In this document: positions 9,549-18,611 of the stretch, one piece after another
How the letters are laid out: each line of letters opens with the position of its first letter
Position numbering within the stretch: the first letter of the stretch is position 1
NCBI GenBank assembly: GCA_015057165.1
Contig: SVEY01000013.1
Span: 18,880-82,879, forward strand
Length of the DNA stretch: 64,000 nucleotides
Source: Lachnospiraceae bacterium
GTDB lineage: Bacteria > Bacillota > Clostridia > Lachnospirales > Lachnospiraceae
Direction of reading: 5' to 3'
Translations under genes and position numbers: made by a program
Notes under the pieces: generated by a model
The model's input: the letters and a program-made list of their open reading frames with translations, nothing else
Database searches by the model: none
Told to the model about the DNA's origin: nothing

Positions 9549-10622
9549 ATGGAAAGTATTAAGTTCTCAATAGTTATACCCATCTACAATAGAGTTGATA
9601 CACTTGACAAATGTATTCAAAACATCCTATTTCAGGACTATAACAACTACGAGTTAATATTAATAAATGATGCATCCTGTGATGGAACAGATGAGATATG
9701 TAACAAATACTCCAAAAAATACGACAACGTCATCGCAATACATAACAAAAGAAACCTAGGCCCTGGACTTACAAGAAACGAAGGTTTAAAAAAGGCAACA
9801 GGTGATTATATTCTATTTCTGGATTCTGATGACGAATATGATAATGATCTCTTAAGCAAGGTTTATTCTGGCATTATTGGTGATGATGCTAACAACCCAA
9901 GAAATCCAGATATTGTTGTTTATTCATTATGGGAAGAATACTACAATGCAAAAGGAGACTTAATTCATAGATTCAGCCATTCTATTCCTTCAAAATACTT
10001 AACAGATGCCGACGATATACATCACACTATTGTACTCCTTGAGGAGGAGACAATGCTTGGCTATCCATGGAACAAGGCTTATAACCTTAACTATATTAGA
10101 AAAGCTGGAGCATCATTTACAGATGTTGAACACATTGAAGATATTCTGTTTAATATCGAAGCATTTGAATATATAGAATCATTATTAGTGCTTGAAGATA
10201 AATTATATCATTATCGTAATGTTTCTAATAACAGACTTACAGAGAAATATCTTGTTAATTATTTCGAGTTACAATGTAAGCGTATATGGGAATTCTATGA
10301 ACAACAAAAAAGATGGGGCACACTCGACGAGCATGCCCTATGTGTTCTTGCTAAAGAATATTTTAGATGGTTATTATCTGCCGCCGAAAGGCAGCTTAAC
10401 GAAGGCATTCCAAAGAATGAAGTGAGGACATTCTTAGCAAAAGAATATAATTCAGTGCTTTATGCTATATTACATGATTATCTAAATGTAGGTCCAAAGT
10501 TAAAGGCTTTATATAAGCCTATGCTTGAACGAAATACAAAGAAAACTGTTTCACTGGCTAAGAAAATATCAACTATAAAAAGGAAAACACCTCAATTATT
10601 CTCAATACTTAAGCAAAGCTAA
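9549..10622 (+). CDS. Family 2 glycosyltransferase
   Basis: A 357-residue GT-A glycosyltransferase. The domain opens with FSIVIPIYNRVD, continues through LINDASCDGTD, and has the acidic nucleotide-sugar and metal motif ILFLDSDDEYD near residue 95. The C-terminal 150 residues are helical and variable, as in enzymes modifying teichoic acids or surface glycans. AAGGAGG lies just upstream of the start. It ends six bases before the convergently transcribed htrA. Confidence 0.88.
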   Translation: MESIKFSIVIPIYNRVDTLDKCIQNILFQDYNNYELILINDASCDGTDEICNKYSKKYDNVIAIHNKRNLGPGLTRNEGLKKATGDYILFLDSDDEYDNDLLSKVYSGIIGDDANNPRNPDIVVYSLWEEYYNAKGDLIHRFSHSIPSKYLTDADDIHHTIVLLEEETMLGYPWNKAYNLNYIRKAGASFTDVEHIEDILFNIEAFEYIESLLVLEDKLYHYRNVSNNRLTEKYLVNYFELQCKRIWEFYEQQKRWGTLDEHALCVLAKEYFRWLLSAAERQLNEGIPKNEVRTFLAKEYNSVLYAILHDYLNVGPKLKALYKPMLERNTKKTVSLAKKISTIKRKTPQLFSILKQS

Positions 10623-10628
10623 ATATTC

Positions 10629-11816
10629 TTAATTAGAGCCGCCAAGTTTTACATCAACCTTGGCGGTTTCATAATTATTATCAGCTTTAGAAATCGTTAT
10701 CTTAACAACATCACCATTATTGTGTGTTGATAGTATATTCTTAATCTGAGACATGCTTGTAACCTTAGCACCGTCAAATCCTGTTATAACATCTCCTTTA
10801 GCAATACCTGCCTGTTCTGCCGAGCTTCCCTCATATACTTTTGCAACATATACTCCTGTAGGTATATCATATTGTTTTGCAGTGGATTGAGATATATCCA
10901 TACCGGCGATTCCAAGATATGCGCCCTTGGCGTTGGCATCTTCAACAGCATTTCCATCTGACTTGCTTCCCATTATTTCATTAATAATAGATGTAACAGA
11001 TGAACTAGGTATTGCATATCCCATACCTTCTACTCCCGTAGAAGCATACTTAGCTGATACAATTCCCACTACTTCACCCTTCATATTAAGAAGCGGACCA
11101 CCGGAATTACCTGGGTTTACTGCTGCATCTGTCTGAATAAGATTATTCATTACAGTTTTTCCACTAGAGTCTGTTGTATTTATCTGTCTATTAATAGCAG
11201 ATATAACTCCTGTAGTTACAGATTGTCCATAACCCAGAGCATTTCCAATAATAATTGCTCCATCTCCCACTACAAGTTCGTTAGAATCTCCCATGACACT
11301 AACCTTTATTACCGCAAGCGTTCCCTGATCTATGTCACTGACCTTAACACATATTACAGCTATATCGGCAGAGTCAGACTTTCCAACTATCGTTGCGGGA
11401 ACTGCTGCTCCATCTGAAAATGTAACAGTAAGAGAATTAGAATTCTCAACAACATGATTATTAGTAACTATATATAAATTATCACTATCCTGACTAAATA
11501 TTACACCCGTTCCAGCGCTAGGTGTTTCCTGCACAAAATTACCATATAATGTTCTATATTGAGTCAGAGAAACATTAGTAACAGATACCACTGACGGCAA
11601 AGTATTGCTTGCTATATCAGATACATCCGATACAGTTGTAGCTGTAGACACCGCCGTTCCTTGAATTGTACTGCCTTGCGCTGTACTTTTTGTACCGGTT
11701 ATCTTATTTGCTGCATAAGTTACTCCAGCAAATACTCCACCAGCAACTAAACCAAATATTACCGCAATTATAACTGCTTTTAATACTTTTTTCCCATATC
11801 CATTATTTGAGTACAT
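10629..11816 (-). CDS. htrA: HtrA/DegP-type membrane-anchored serine protease
   Basis: An envelope quality-control protease of about 395 residues. One N-terminal membrane helix (about residues 13-35) is followed by a low-complexity Ser/Thr linker, a trypsin-like domain and one PDZ domain. The catalytic triad is visible as H121 (TNNHVVEN), D151 (SADIAVI) and S238 (NPGNSGGPL). The ATG at 11816 has AAAGGAG upstream; the frame extends to 11915 without a ribosome-binding site, so the shorter start is used. The gene is monocistronic, convergent with the GT2 gene and downstream of an LCP gene. Confidence 0.92.
   Translation of the reverse strand: MYSNNGYGKKVLKAVIIAVIFGLVAGGVFAGVTYAANKITGTKSTAQGSTIQGTAVSTATTVSDVSDIASNTLPSVVSVTNVSLTQYRTLYGNFVQETPSAGTGVIFSQDSDNLYIVTNNHVVENSNSLTVTFSDGAAVPATIVGKSDSADIAVICVKVSDIDQGTLAVIKVSVMGDSNELVVGDGAIIIGNALGYGQSVTTGVISAINRQINTTDSSGKTVMNNLIQTDAAVNPGNSGGPLLNMKGEVVGIVSAKYASTGVEGMGYAIPSSSVTSIINEIMGSKSDGNAVEDANAKGAYLGIAGMDISQSTAKQYDIPTGVYVAKVYEGSSAEQAGIAKGDVITGFDGAKVTSMSQIKNILSTHNNGDVVKITISKADNNYETAKVDVKLGGSN
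10637..10669. terminator. Possible terminator of the trkH-GT2 operon, inside the htrA 3' end
   Basis: GCCGCCAAG and CTTGGCGG form a stable hairpin within the last codons of htrA, a few bases after the GT2 stop. On the plus strand a short T-rich stretch follows. It could terminate the plus-strand run while coding for the htrA C-terminus. Confidence 0.4.
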
Positions 11817-11901
11817 ATTTCTAGTCGCTCCTTTGTATAATCTTTGTACAAAATATAGTTTAAATATAATATGTGATAAAAATGTGTAGTTAATAGTATA
11901 A

Positions 11902-11931
11902 AAATAAGGTGACATATAAATGTCACCTTAT
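11902..11931. terminator. Rho-independent terminator between the LCP gene and htrA
   Basis: AATAAGGTGACAT pairs with ATGTCACCTTATT around a 4-base loop, and the minus strand continues into T-rich sequence. It lies 22 bases past the stop of the LCP gene. Confidence 0.75.
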
Positions 11932-11952
11932 TATAAATATCTTATCACTGCT

Positions 11953-13047
11953 TTAATCTGGTTCTGCACTCTTCTCAGTTTTACCTGTCATATTAACAAT
12001 TTCTTTACTTATCTTCTTAACCTCTTGTGAAGGCACATAATTCTCTTTGTTAAAGAAGAAGAAATAAAGCTTTGACACATTAGACTCTAATGTACAAGGA
12101 ACAAGTAAATATCCCTTTGACTGGCCTCCATCATATCCAGCTTTGTCAAATGGGAATCCCGTTGTTGCACCAAGAGAATAATCTCTCATTGATTTTGCTA
12201 AAATCGCAATCTCTGAAGGAGAAAGACTTGTGGAAATCTCCTTTAATACATTATCATCTGTTGCTAACTTAAGCGCCTGTGTTGCGCTCATATTCTTAAG
12301 CTTATTAACCATCTGAGACATGACAGTTCTTTGTCTCTCGGCACGTTTGAAGTCACCACCAGCAGTATAACGTAGTCTACAATATGCTGTAGCCTCAACA
12401 CCATTCAAAGTCTGAAGTCCAGGAGCTACACCATTAGATGACTTACCTGTAATCTTAGCAACTTCACCAATGTAATCATTATTCATAAGCTTACATTCTT
12501 CAGCTGTAAGATTAATCTCTACTCCTCCAATGTCGTCTATTACATCTGAAAGAGCATTGAAATCAACAGCAACGTACTCTTGAATATTTAAGTCAAGATT
12601 CCTGTTAAGCATCTCTAATGCAGCCTCAGGTCCACCATTTTGGTATGCCGAATTACATTTAAGAATCATATCCTTATTCTTAATATTCATCATAAGAGAA
12701 GTATCTCTATAGAGTGATATTACTCTTACTTCTTTAGTTTCATTATTAATACAGGCAACCATTATACTATCTGAATGACCTGTTGTGTAATCACCATTAG
12801 AACGATTATCAACTCCAAACAACGCTATACACTGATACCCTTGTAGTAAACCAATTGTTTCATCGTCCAAATCATTCTTTCCAATGTTTTTAAGCTTATT
12901 GAAATCAATAAGTCCAAACTTCAACCAAGCAATCAAGAATAAAACTACAAGAATTAAAACTATTACTTCTATTATAATAAGAATTTTCCTTCTCTTCTTG
13001 CGCTTCTGTTTTTTCGTTAATGGTTGTTTAATTTTCTTTTTAGACAT
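11953..13047 (-). CDS. LytR-CpsA-Psr (LCP) family glycopolymer transferase
   Basis: A 364-residue membrane-anchored protein. A very basic cytoplasmic start (residues 1-22) precedes one membrane helix (about 23-45) and an extracytoplasmic LCP domain. The domain shows the signatures GVDNRSNGDY, HSDSIMVA and VISLYRDTSL, containing the Arg and Asp residues that bind the polyprenyl pyrophosphate head group. Later comes CRLRYTAGGDFKRAERQR. LCP enzymes attach teichoic acids or capsular glycans to peptidoglycan. It lies just downstream of veg on the same strand. The glycan could be the galactofuranose-type polymer implied by glf, but that is inference. Confidence 0.9.
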   Translation of the reverse strand: MSKKKIKQPLTKKQKRKKRRKILIIIEVIVLILVVLFLIAWLKFGLIDFNKLKNIGKNDLDDETIGLLQGYQCIALFGVDNRSNGDYTTGHSDSIMVACINNETKEVRVISLYRDTSLMMNIKNKDMILKCNSAYQNGGPEAALEMLNRNLDLNIQEYVAVDFNALSDVIDDIGGVEINLTAEECKLMNNDYIGEVAKITGKSSNGVAPGLQTLNGVEATAYCRLRYTAGGDFKRAERQRTVMSQMVNKLKNMSATQALKLATDDNVLKEISTSLSPSEIAILAKSMRDYSLGATTGFPFDKAGYDGGQSKGYLLVPCTLESNVSKLYFFFFNKENYVPSQEVKKISKEIVNMTGKTEKSAEPD

Positions 13048-13068
13048 ATATAATACCTATATGAACCC

Positions 13069-13311
13069 TTAACACAGTTTCATCCTAATATCTTTAGTAA
13101 TTATATCTGTATAACTAAATGATAATAGTTGTGCCGGTTTCTCATCATCCTTATCTTCAACTAATATAGTGAACACACTAGGATACGCTCCCTTGATAAC
13201 TCCTTCCTGAATATCAATTTTGTTTCTTCCTTTATCAAGCTGAATAATAACTTTGCTTCCGCATTGTTGTTTTACAGATGCACGAACCTTATCGAAATCT
13301 GAATGTTCCAT
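13069..13311 (-). CDS. veg: Veg family protein
   Basis: An 80-residue protein of the Veg family. The family pattern is clear: a basic DKGRNK stretch, then the conserved GAYPSVFTI and LSFSYTDIIT segments, the latter close to the SYADILT of Bacillus Veg. Veg influences biofilm formation and spore outgrowth in Bacillus by an incompletely known mechanism. An AGGAGG site precedes the ATG. The promoter upstream matches the sigma-A consensus, in line with the classically very strong veg promoter of Bacillus. Confidence 0.9.
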   Translation of the reverse strand: MEHSDFDKVRASVKQQCGSKVIIQLDKGRNKIDIQEGVIKGAYPSVFTILVEDKDDEKPAQLLSFSYTDIITKDIRMKLC

Positions 13312-13357
13312 TTAAATTTTCCTCCTAACGCGTGTTTTTCAAAAAACATGCTTGCTT

Positions 13358-13386
13358 ATTATAGCACTTCACATTATTTCTGTCAA
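13358..13386 (-). promoter_or_regulatory. Consensus sigma-A promoter of veg
   Basis: Read on the minus strand: TTGACA (13386-13381), a 17-base spacer and TATAAT (13363-13358). Both hexamers and the spacing are perfect consensus, 47 bases before the veg start. Confidence 0.9.
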
Positions 13387-13420
13387 AAAATACTATGCAA
13401 AGCCTATAATTCGTGGAAAA

Positions 13421-14878
13421 CTAAAGACATTCTTTCATCTTGGTTGCCGCTTCATTAATAGTATCAAGTCTATTTGTCATCTCATTCATACGACCTACAT
13501 TTTCATTACTCATATTAGTAAGATTAGTTGTTGACGCAGCAACTTCCTGTGTTGTTGCAGAAAGATTAGTTACTGAATCCATTATCTTAGAATTAGCCTC
13601 AACAACATCACGTATTACATCTGTAATCTCATTAATAGATCTCATAAGATCTACAATATTATTATTAATTACGTCGAATTTATCACCAGTTGTCTCTATC
13701 ATATCACTTTGTTCTATGATACTATCAGAAGTCTTAATCATATTGCCTGTGGCGTCTTCCATATCCTGTGCAAGTTTGGATATTATCTCTGTAATCTTCT
13801 CAGTGGAAGATTTTGTTCCTTCTGAAAGTTCTCTAATCTCATCAGCAACTACAGCAAAGCCTTTACCTGCTTCACCTGCTCGCGCCGCTTCAATAGAAGC
13901 ATTGAGAGCAAGAAGATTAGTCTGATTAGAAATATTAAGTATTGCTCCGGTAAATTCCTCGACCTCTTTAATTCTATCCTGTAGACGCTTTGTTGCTTCT
14001 ACAGTTATCTTATTTATATCTGCTGTTTCAATAGATTTCTCCTTAAGTCTATTAAGTAAGCTAACACCTTCTTCGACAGCCTTAGATGTCTCGTCGCTGG
14101 CTTCCTTCATACTGTTTGCACTTTGTTCAGATTCTACTAGCTTCTGCTGAATCTGGGAAGTCATATCAGTCTGCTCTCCGATTGCTTCTGCAGTATTATG
14201 AATAGCATTGGATATATCAGATGAGGAATCGTTACTTCCTTCAATACCAGCATTTAGTTGATTAACAATATCTGTTGCTTCATTAAGCTTCTCAAGAATA
14301 ACTCCAGATTCATTAATTACATTCTCTGCAACAGCACTCTGATCTCTTGTCTGCTTCTTAAGATACTCTTGCATCTCCTTAGCCTGCTTTTCCATGAAAT
14401 TAGTAATAAATAAAGCAAGAATAGCAGAGGATACGCAGAATATATAACACACAATTTCTGTAAGCATTAATGACTTGTCTCCAATAAAGAAGAAAAGCAC
14501 AAGATATATAGTATTAACAACAATACATGCAATCGCTGAAATAATAGATGTCTTCTTGTCCTGATCCAATATAACAATGTATATCATTAGATACATAAGA
14601 ACGAACAAATAAGGTTGATTAACCGTAAGAAAAAGCCACGTAAATGAAACCGCCATCATAACCAGGCAAATCTTAGAAAGCGCTTCACCGCTTTTCTTCA
14701 TTATATAACATAGCAGGCAAAATAAAGCAGCCACCCCCATAAATGCTGTTCTAATAATCCCATGAATTCCTTCTCCCATATACACAAATGAAAGAATTGC
14801 AAAAACAATTAAAGATACCGTACGAATCAAAAAGATCCATCGTTCTTTCTCTATCTTCTGTCTCTCATATATAGTCAT
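13421..14878 (-). CDS. Methyl-accepting chemotaxis protein with a membrane-embedded N-terminus
   Basis: A chemoreceptor of about 485 residues. Residues 15-170 hold about six hydrophobic helices with hardly any periplasmic loop, so it lacks a conventional extracellular ligand domain. A long coiled-coil signalling domain follows, containing the near-invariant hairpin tip [19 protein letters not shown] and [14 protein letters not shown]. The signal probably enters through the membrane domain, as in receptors that sense membrane or energy state. The ATG at 14878 has AAAGGAGG; the open frame to 14938 is not needed. It is a single gene, divergent from cls. Confidence 0.92.
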   Translation of the reverse strand: MTIYERQKIEKERWIFLIRTVSLIVFAILSFVYMGEGIHGIIRTAFMGVAALFCLLCYIMKKSGEALSKICLVMMAVSFTWLFLTVNQPYLFVLMYLMIYIVILDQDKKTSIISAIACIVVNTIYLVLFFFIGDKSLMLTEIVCYIFCVSSAILALFITNFMEKQAKEMQEYLKKQTRDQSAVAENVINESGVILEKLNEATDIVNQLNAGIEGSNDSSSDISNAIHNTAEAIGEQTDMTSQIQQKLVESEQSANSMKEASDETSKAVEEGVSLLNRLKEKSIETADINKITVEATKRLQDRIKEVEEFTGAILNISNQTNLLALNASIEAARAGEAGKGFAVVADEIRELSEGTKSSTEKITEIISKLAQDMEDATGNMIKTSDSIIEQSDMIETTGDKFDVINNNIVDLMRSINEITDVIRDVVEANSKIMDSVTNLSATTQEVAASTTNLTNMSNENVGRMNEMTNRLDTINEAATKMKECL

Positions 14879-15155
14879 GTGTTCTCCTCCTTTTACATGC
14901 AATACTCTTTGCAAAAAACTATATATAGTATACCACACCTTATTAAATATACAACATTTACCAAAAAACTTACTATAATCGAGCCATTATCATTCTCTTT
15001 TGTTTTGTTTTTGATGCATTTTACTCACTTTTCCTTTCAAAAAAGTATTATTAAGCCTAACGTCTTATCGTTGAATTTCCTTTAATCATTTCATATAATA
15101 GTTTACAAGTATATGATTTTTTTATTCTAAAAATATAAAAAAAGGTGGATTAGAT

Positions 15156-16715
15156 ATGGCAAAAAAAATATTTGGGCGAGTAGTTATTGTCCTACCTGCA
15201 ATTGCACTACAAGTTCTATGGTATTTATTGGTATTTAGGTTTATTAATTACCTTTCTGATTATCATCTAGCCGATATTATACATGTTATCTTTTCAGTCC
15301 TTGCCGTTATTTTTGTTGCAAGTCTTATCTCTAGGCGAGATGAAAGTTCATACAAACTATTGTGGGTTACCGTAATTGTGGCTATGCCAATACTTGGTTC
15401 AATTCTGTATTTATTCTTAGGAAATAAAAGAACAGGAAAACACCTAGATAGGAATATAGAAGTTGCTTCAGAAGCTCTTGAAAGAAAAAAGTTCTGCAAA
15501 GAGGAAAATGTACTAGAAGAAATAGACATTTCAAAATACGAAGCCAAAAGGCTTCTTCAGTCCCTTTCTCACATATGCGACGACACCCACTTTCCAATGT
15601 TACATAATGAAAGCGTCAAATACTATCCTATGGGTGAATTAGTATTTGAAGATATGTGTAAAGATTTGAAGAAAGCCGAGAAATACGTATACATCGAGTA
15701 CTTCATTCTACAGGAAGGTAAATTCTGGAATACTCTGACAGATATACTTGAAAAAAAAGCAAAAGAAGGTGTTGATGTTCGTGTAATATATGATGACCTT
15801 GGCAGTATAGGAACATATTCTGTTAAAGATGTTGCAGGTCTTAGGAAAAAAGGAATAAAATGTATTCCATTTAACCCATTTTTGCTAATCAGAACACAGT
15901 TAAACAATCGAACCCACAGAAAAATTATGGTAATAGACGGAGAGATTGCCTATAGCGGTGGCATTAACATTGCGGATGAATATATTAACGAAATACACCC
16001 TTATGGTGTGTGGAAAGACATAGGATTCCGACTTACAGGCAAAGCTGTATATAGCTACGAATTAATGTTCTTGGAATTCTGGAATTCAAGCAAACACAAA
16101 GATGAAGTTATTAAAAATGAACCTCCATCTCTTAAGGATCGTCATATTATAAATGATATCCCAGAAAATGATGGATATATACTTCCTTATTATGATTCTC
16201 CAGAAAGAGACGATCATACAAGTAATGTATTATATACAGAGATTCTTACTATGGCAACAGATTATGTATGGTTCTATACGCCATACCTTATGCTGGGAGA
16301 TTCTCTATTTGATGCATTTATTCGAGCAGCCAGAAGAGGTGTTGATGTAAGACTTATTACGCCAGGAGTTTCAGACTCCAAACTAGTCCATAGAATTTCA
16401 AGGTCTTATTACAAGGACCTGCTTAATGCAGGTGTTAAAATATACGAATACACGCCTGGATTTGTTCATGCAAAAGCAATGATTTGTGATGACATAGTTG
16501 CAGGAATCGGAACTGTTAATCTAGACTATAGAAGCCTTTTCCTTCATTATGAATGCTCAAGTATATTCTATAAATCAAAGATAATCTTTGACTTAAAGAA
16601 TGACTATTTAAAGACGCAATCAGAATGTACAGAAATAGTAAAAGAGAACTGGAACTTTAGCGCATTTCACAGATTCATTGATAACTTGCTTAGACTTATA
16701 GCACCATTGCTATAA
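15156..16715 (+). CDS. cls: Cardiolipin synthase
   Basis: A 519-residue phospholipase D-type cardiolipin synthase, which condenses phosphatidylglycerol to cardiolipin in the membrane. Two N-terminal membrane helices (about residues 10-30 and 40-60) and a third hydrophobic stretch (70-88) form the family's PLDNc anchor. Two HKD motifs follow: H254/K256/D261 (HRKIMVID) and H438/K440/D445 (HAKAMICD). The C-terminus ends in an amphipathic helix. AAAAGGTGG precedes the ATG. It is a single-gene unit with a strong terminator. Confidence 0.93.
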   Translation: MAKKIFGRVVIVLPAIALQVLWYLLVFRFINYLSDYHLADIIHVIFSVLAVIFVASLISRRDESSYKLLWVTVIVAMPILGSILYLFLGNKRTGKHLDRNIEVASEALERKKFCKEENVLEEIDISKYEAKRLLQSLSHICDDTHFPMLHNESVKYYPMGELVFEDMCKDLKKAEKYVYIEYFILQEGKFWNTLTDILEKKAKEGVDVRVIYDDLGSIGTYSVKDVAGLRKKGIKCIPFNPFLLIRTQLNNRTHRKIMVIDGEIAYSGGINIADEYINEIHPYGVWKDIGFRLTGKAVYSYELMFLEFWNSSKHKDEVIKNEPPSLKDRHIINDIPENDGYILPYYDSPERDDHTSNVLYTEILTMATDYVWFYTPYLMLGDSLFDAFIRAARRGVDVRLITPGVSDSKLVHRISRSYYKDLLNAGVKIYEYTPGFVHAKAMICDDIVAGIGTVNLDYRSLFLHYECSSIFYKSKIIFDLKNDYLKTQSECTEIVKENWNFSAFHRFIDNLLRLIAPLL

Positions 16716-16747
16716 TTAGTTCTATAGTCAGTCTATTATATTAGTAT

Positions 16748-16800
16748 AAAAAAGCTCTGCACTTATTAGTCTTAAATTACTAATAGTACAGAGCTTAAAT
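16748..16800. terminator. Bidirectional terminator between cls and hydA
   Basis: AAGCTCTG with TATTAGT pairs with ACTAATA and CAGAGCTT, giving a long interrupted stem flanked by A-rich and T-rich runs. It serves the convergent cls and hydrogenase operons. Confidence 0.75.
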
Positions 16801-16832
16801 TATGCGTTATTTATTTTCATTGAAGCACAATT

Positions 16833-18599
16833 CTAATTAAATCCAACTCTTGCTTCATAAGTTGTATGAAGAAGTTCATGTGCCTTATGCGAATTAGGCT
16901 CACCAAGGAACTTATCATACAGCTCCTTAATCTGCGGATTGTTGTGTGATTGACGAAGTGTGTTTCTCTCATCTTCTGAGTAAAGTGCATCCGCCCTCTT
17001 CTGTCTGTATGTATCAACAATATCATTGTCTTCATTAGGAAGGAAGCAACTTCTAACAACCGGCTGTCCACCACCGTTGACGCATCCGCCAGGACATCCC
17101 ATGATTTCTATAAAGTGATATTTGCTCTTGCCTTCTCTTATGTCATCAAGAAGTACCTTGGCATTCTTCATACCGTGAGCAACAGCTACATTAACAACAG
17201 TTCCGTCAATATCAAGCGAAGCTTCCTTAATTCCCTCGAAACCTCTTACAGCCTCGAACTTAATAGCCTCGTGCTCTTTGCCTGTAAGAACAAAGTAAAC
17301 TGTACGAAGAGCAGCTTCCATAACACCGCCTGTAACACCGAATATTACTCCTGCACCTGTATAGTCACCCATAATATCAGAATCATATTCTTCATCAGGA
17401 AGTCTGTCGAATAAGATTCCCGCTCTCTTAATCATTCTTGCAAGCTCTCTTGTAGTAAGAACAGCATCAACATCAGGCAGTCCGTCTACTGCCGCATTTT
17501 GTTCTCTCTCTTTCTCGAACTTCTTAGCTGTACAAGGCATAATCGATACAACGAATATATCCTTAGGATCAATGCCTTTCTCATTGGCATAGTATGATTT
17601 GATAATTGCACCCTGCATCTCGTGAGGTGACTTGCAAGATGACAGATGATCTAACAGATCACCGTAATTATACTCTGCATAGTTAATCCATCCAGGAGAA
17701 CAGCTTGTTATCATAGGAAGAACTCCGCCATTCTTGATTCTTCCAAGGAGTTCTGTTCCTTCCTCCATAATTGTGAGGTCAGCACCAAAGTCAGTATCAT
17801 ATACCTTGTCGAATCCAAGCCTCTTAAGAGCAGCAACCATTTTACCAGTAACAGGAGTGCCCACTTTCATTCCAAACTCTTCACCAAGTGCTGCTCTAAC
17901 AGCAGGTGCAGTCTGTACAATAACATGTTTGCCAGCCTTCATAGCTTCATCAATCTTAGTAATCTCTGACTTCTCCATCAGTGCTCCAGTAGGACATACA
18001 CTTACACATTGTCCACATAAGATACATGGCGAATCCTTCATTGAACGATTCTCTGCAGGTGCAACAATTGTATTAAATCCACGATTCTCAAATCCAAGAA
18101 TTCCAAGACCATGTGCATTCTTACATCTCTCTACACAACGTCCGCATAGAATACATTTTGAAGTATCTCTAACTATAGAAGGTGTTAAATCATCATAAGT
18201 TGTAGGTGTCTTAGATCCTTCAAATCTATCTTCTCTAGCGCCAGTAGCATATGCCACATTTAGAAGTTCACATTTACCATTCTTATCACACTGTTGACAA
18301 TTCTTATTGTGATTAGAAAGGAGTAATTCAACTGAAGCTCTTCTTGCTTCTGATGCCTTAGGAGACGATATCTTAATCTCCATACCGTCATTTACCGGAT
18401 ATACACAAGATGCAACAAGCCCTCTTGCTCCTACCACTTCAACAAGACAAACTCTACAAGAGCCCTGGTTACATTCTCCATGATTAAAAGTACAAAGTGA
18501 AGGGATCTCATAACCACATTCTTTGGCAGCTTCAAGGATTGTAAGTCCCTCTTCTACCTCATATGGGATGCCTTCGATTTTAATATTTATCTTAGCCAT
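16833..18599 (-). CDS. hydA: [FeFe]-hydrogenase catalytic subunit, HydA (electron-bifurcating type)
   Basis: A 588-residue monomer-type [FeFe]-hydrogenase that evolves H2 in the cytoplasm. Cofactor ligands can be read in order: [2Fe-2S] C36, C48, C51, C65; His-ligated [4Fe-4S] H97-x3-C101-x2-C104-x5-C110; two ferredoxin clusters (C149/152/155 with C202; C192/195/198 with C159); and the H-cluster motifs TSCSPGW (C300), MPCTAKKFE (C356) and GCPGGCVNGGGQP (C502, C506). The C-terminal small-subunit-like domain is present. It lies 12 bases after hydB, so the trimer would couple NADH and reduced ferredoxin oxidation to H2 formation, as in Thermotoga-type HydABC. The maturases HydEFG are not in the window. 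Confidence 0.95.
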   Translation of the reverse strand: MAKINIKIEGIPYEVEEGLTILEAAKECGYEIPSLCTFNHGECNQGSCRVCLVEVVGARGLVASCVYPVNDGMEIKISSPKASEARRASVELLLSNHNKNCQQCDKNGKCELLNVAYATGAREDRFEGSKTPTTYDDLTPSIVRDTSKCILCGRCVERCKNAHGLGILGFENRGFNTIVAPAENRSMKDSPCILCGQCVSVCPTGALMEKSEITKIDEAMKAGKHVIVQTAPAVRAALGEEFGMKVGTPVTGKMVAALKRLGFDKVYDTDFGADLTIMEEGTELLGRIKNGGVLPMITSCSPGWINYAEYNYGDLLDHLSSCKSPHEMQGAIIKSYYANEKGIDPKDIFVVSIMPCTAKKFEKEREQNAAVDGLPDVDAVLTTRELARMIKRAGILFDRLPDEEYDSDIMGDYTGAGVIFGVTGGVMEAALRTVYFVLTGKEHEAIKFEAVRGFEGIKEASLDIDGTVVNVAVAHGMKNAKVLLDDIREGKSKYHFIEIMGCPGGCVNGGGQPVVRSCFLPNEDNDIVDTYRQKRADALYSEDERNTLRQSHNNPQIKELYDKFLGEPNSHKAHELLHTTYEARVGFN

Positions 18600-18611
18600 T
18601 TTCTCCCCTCC

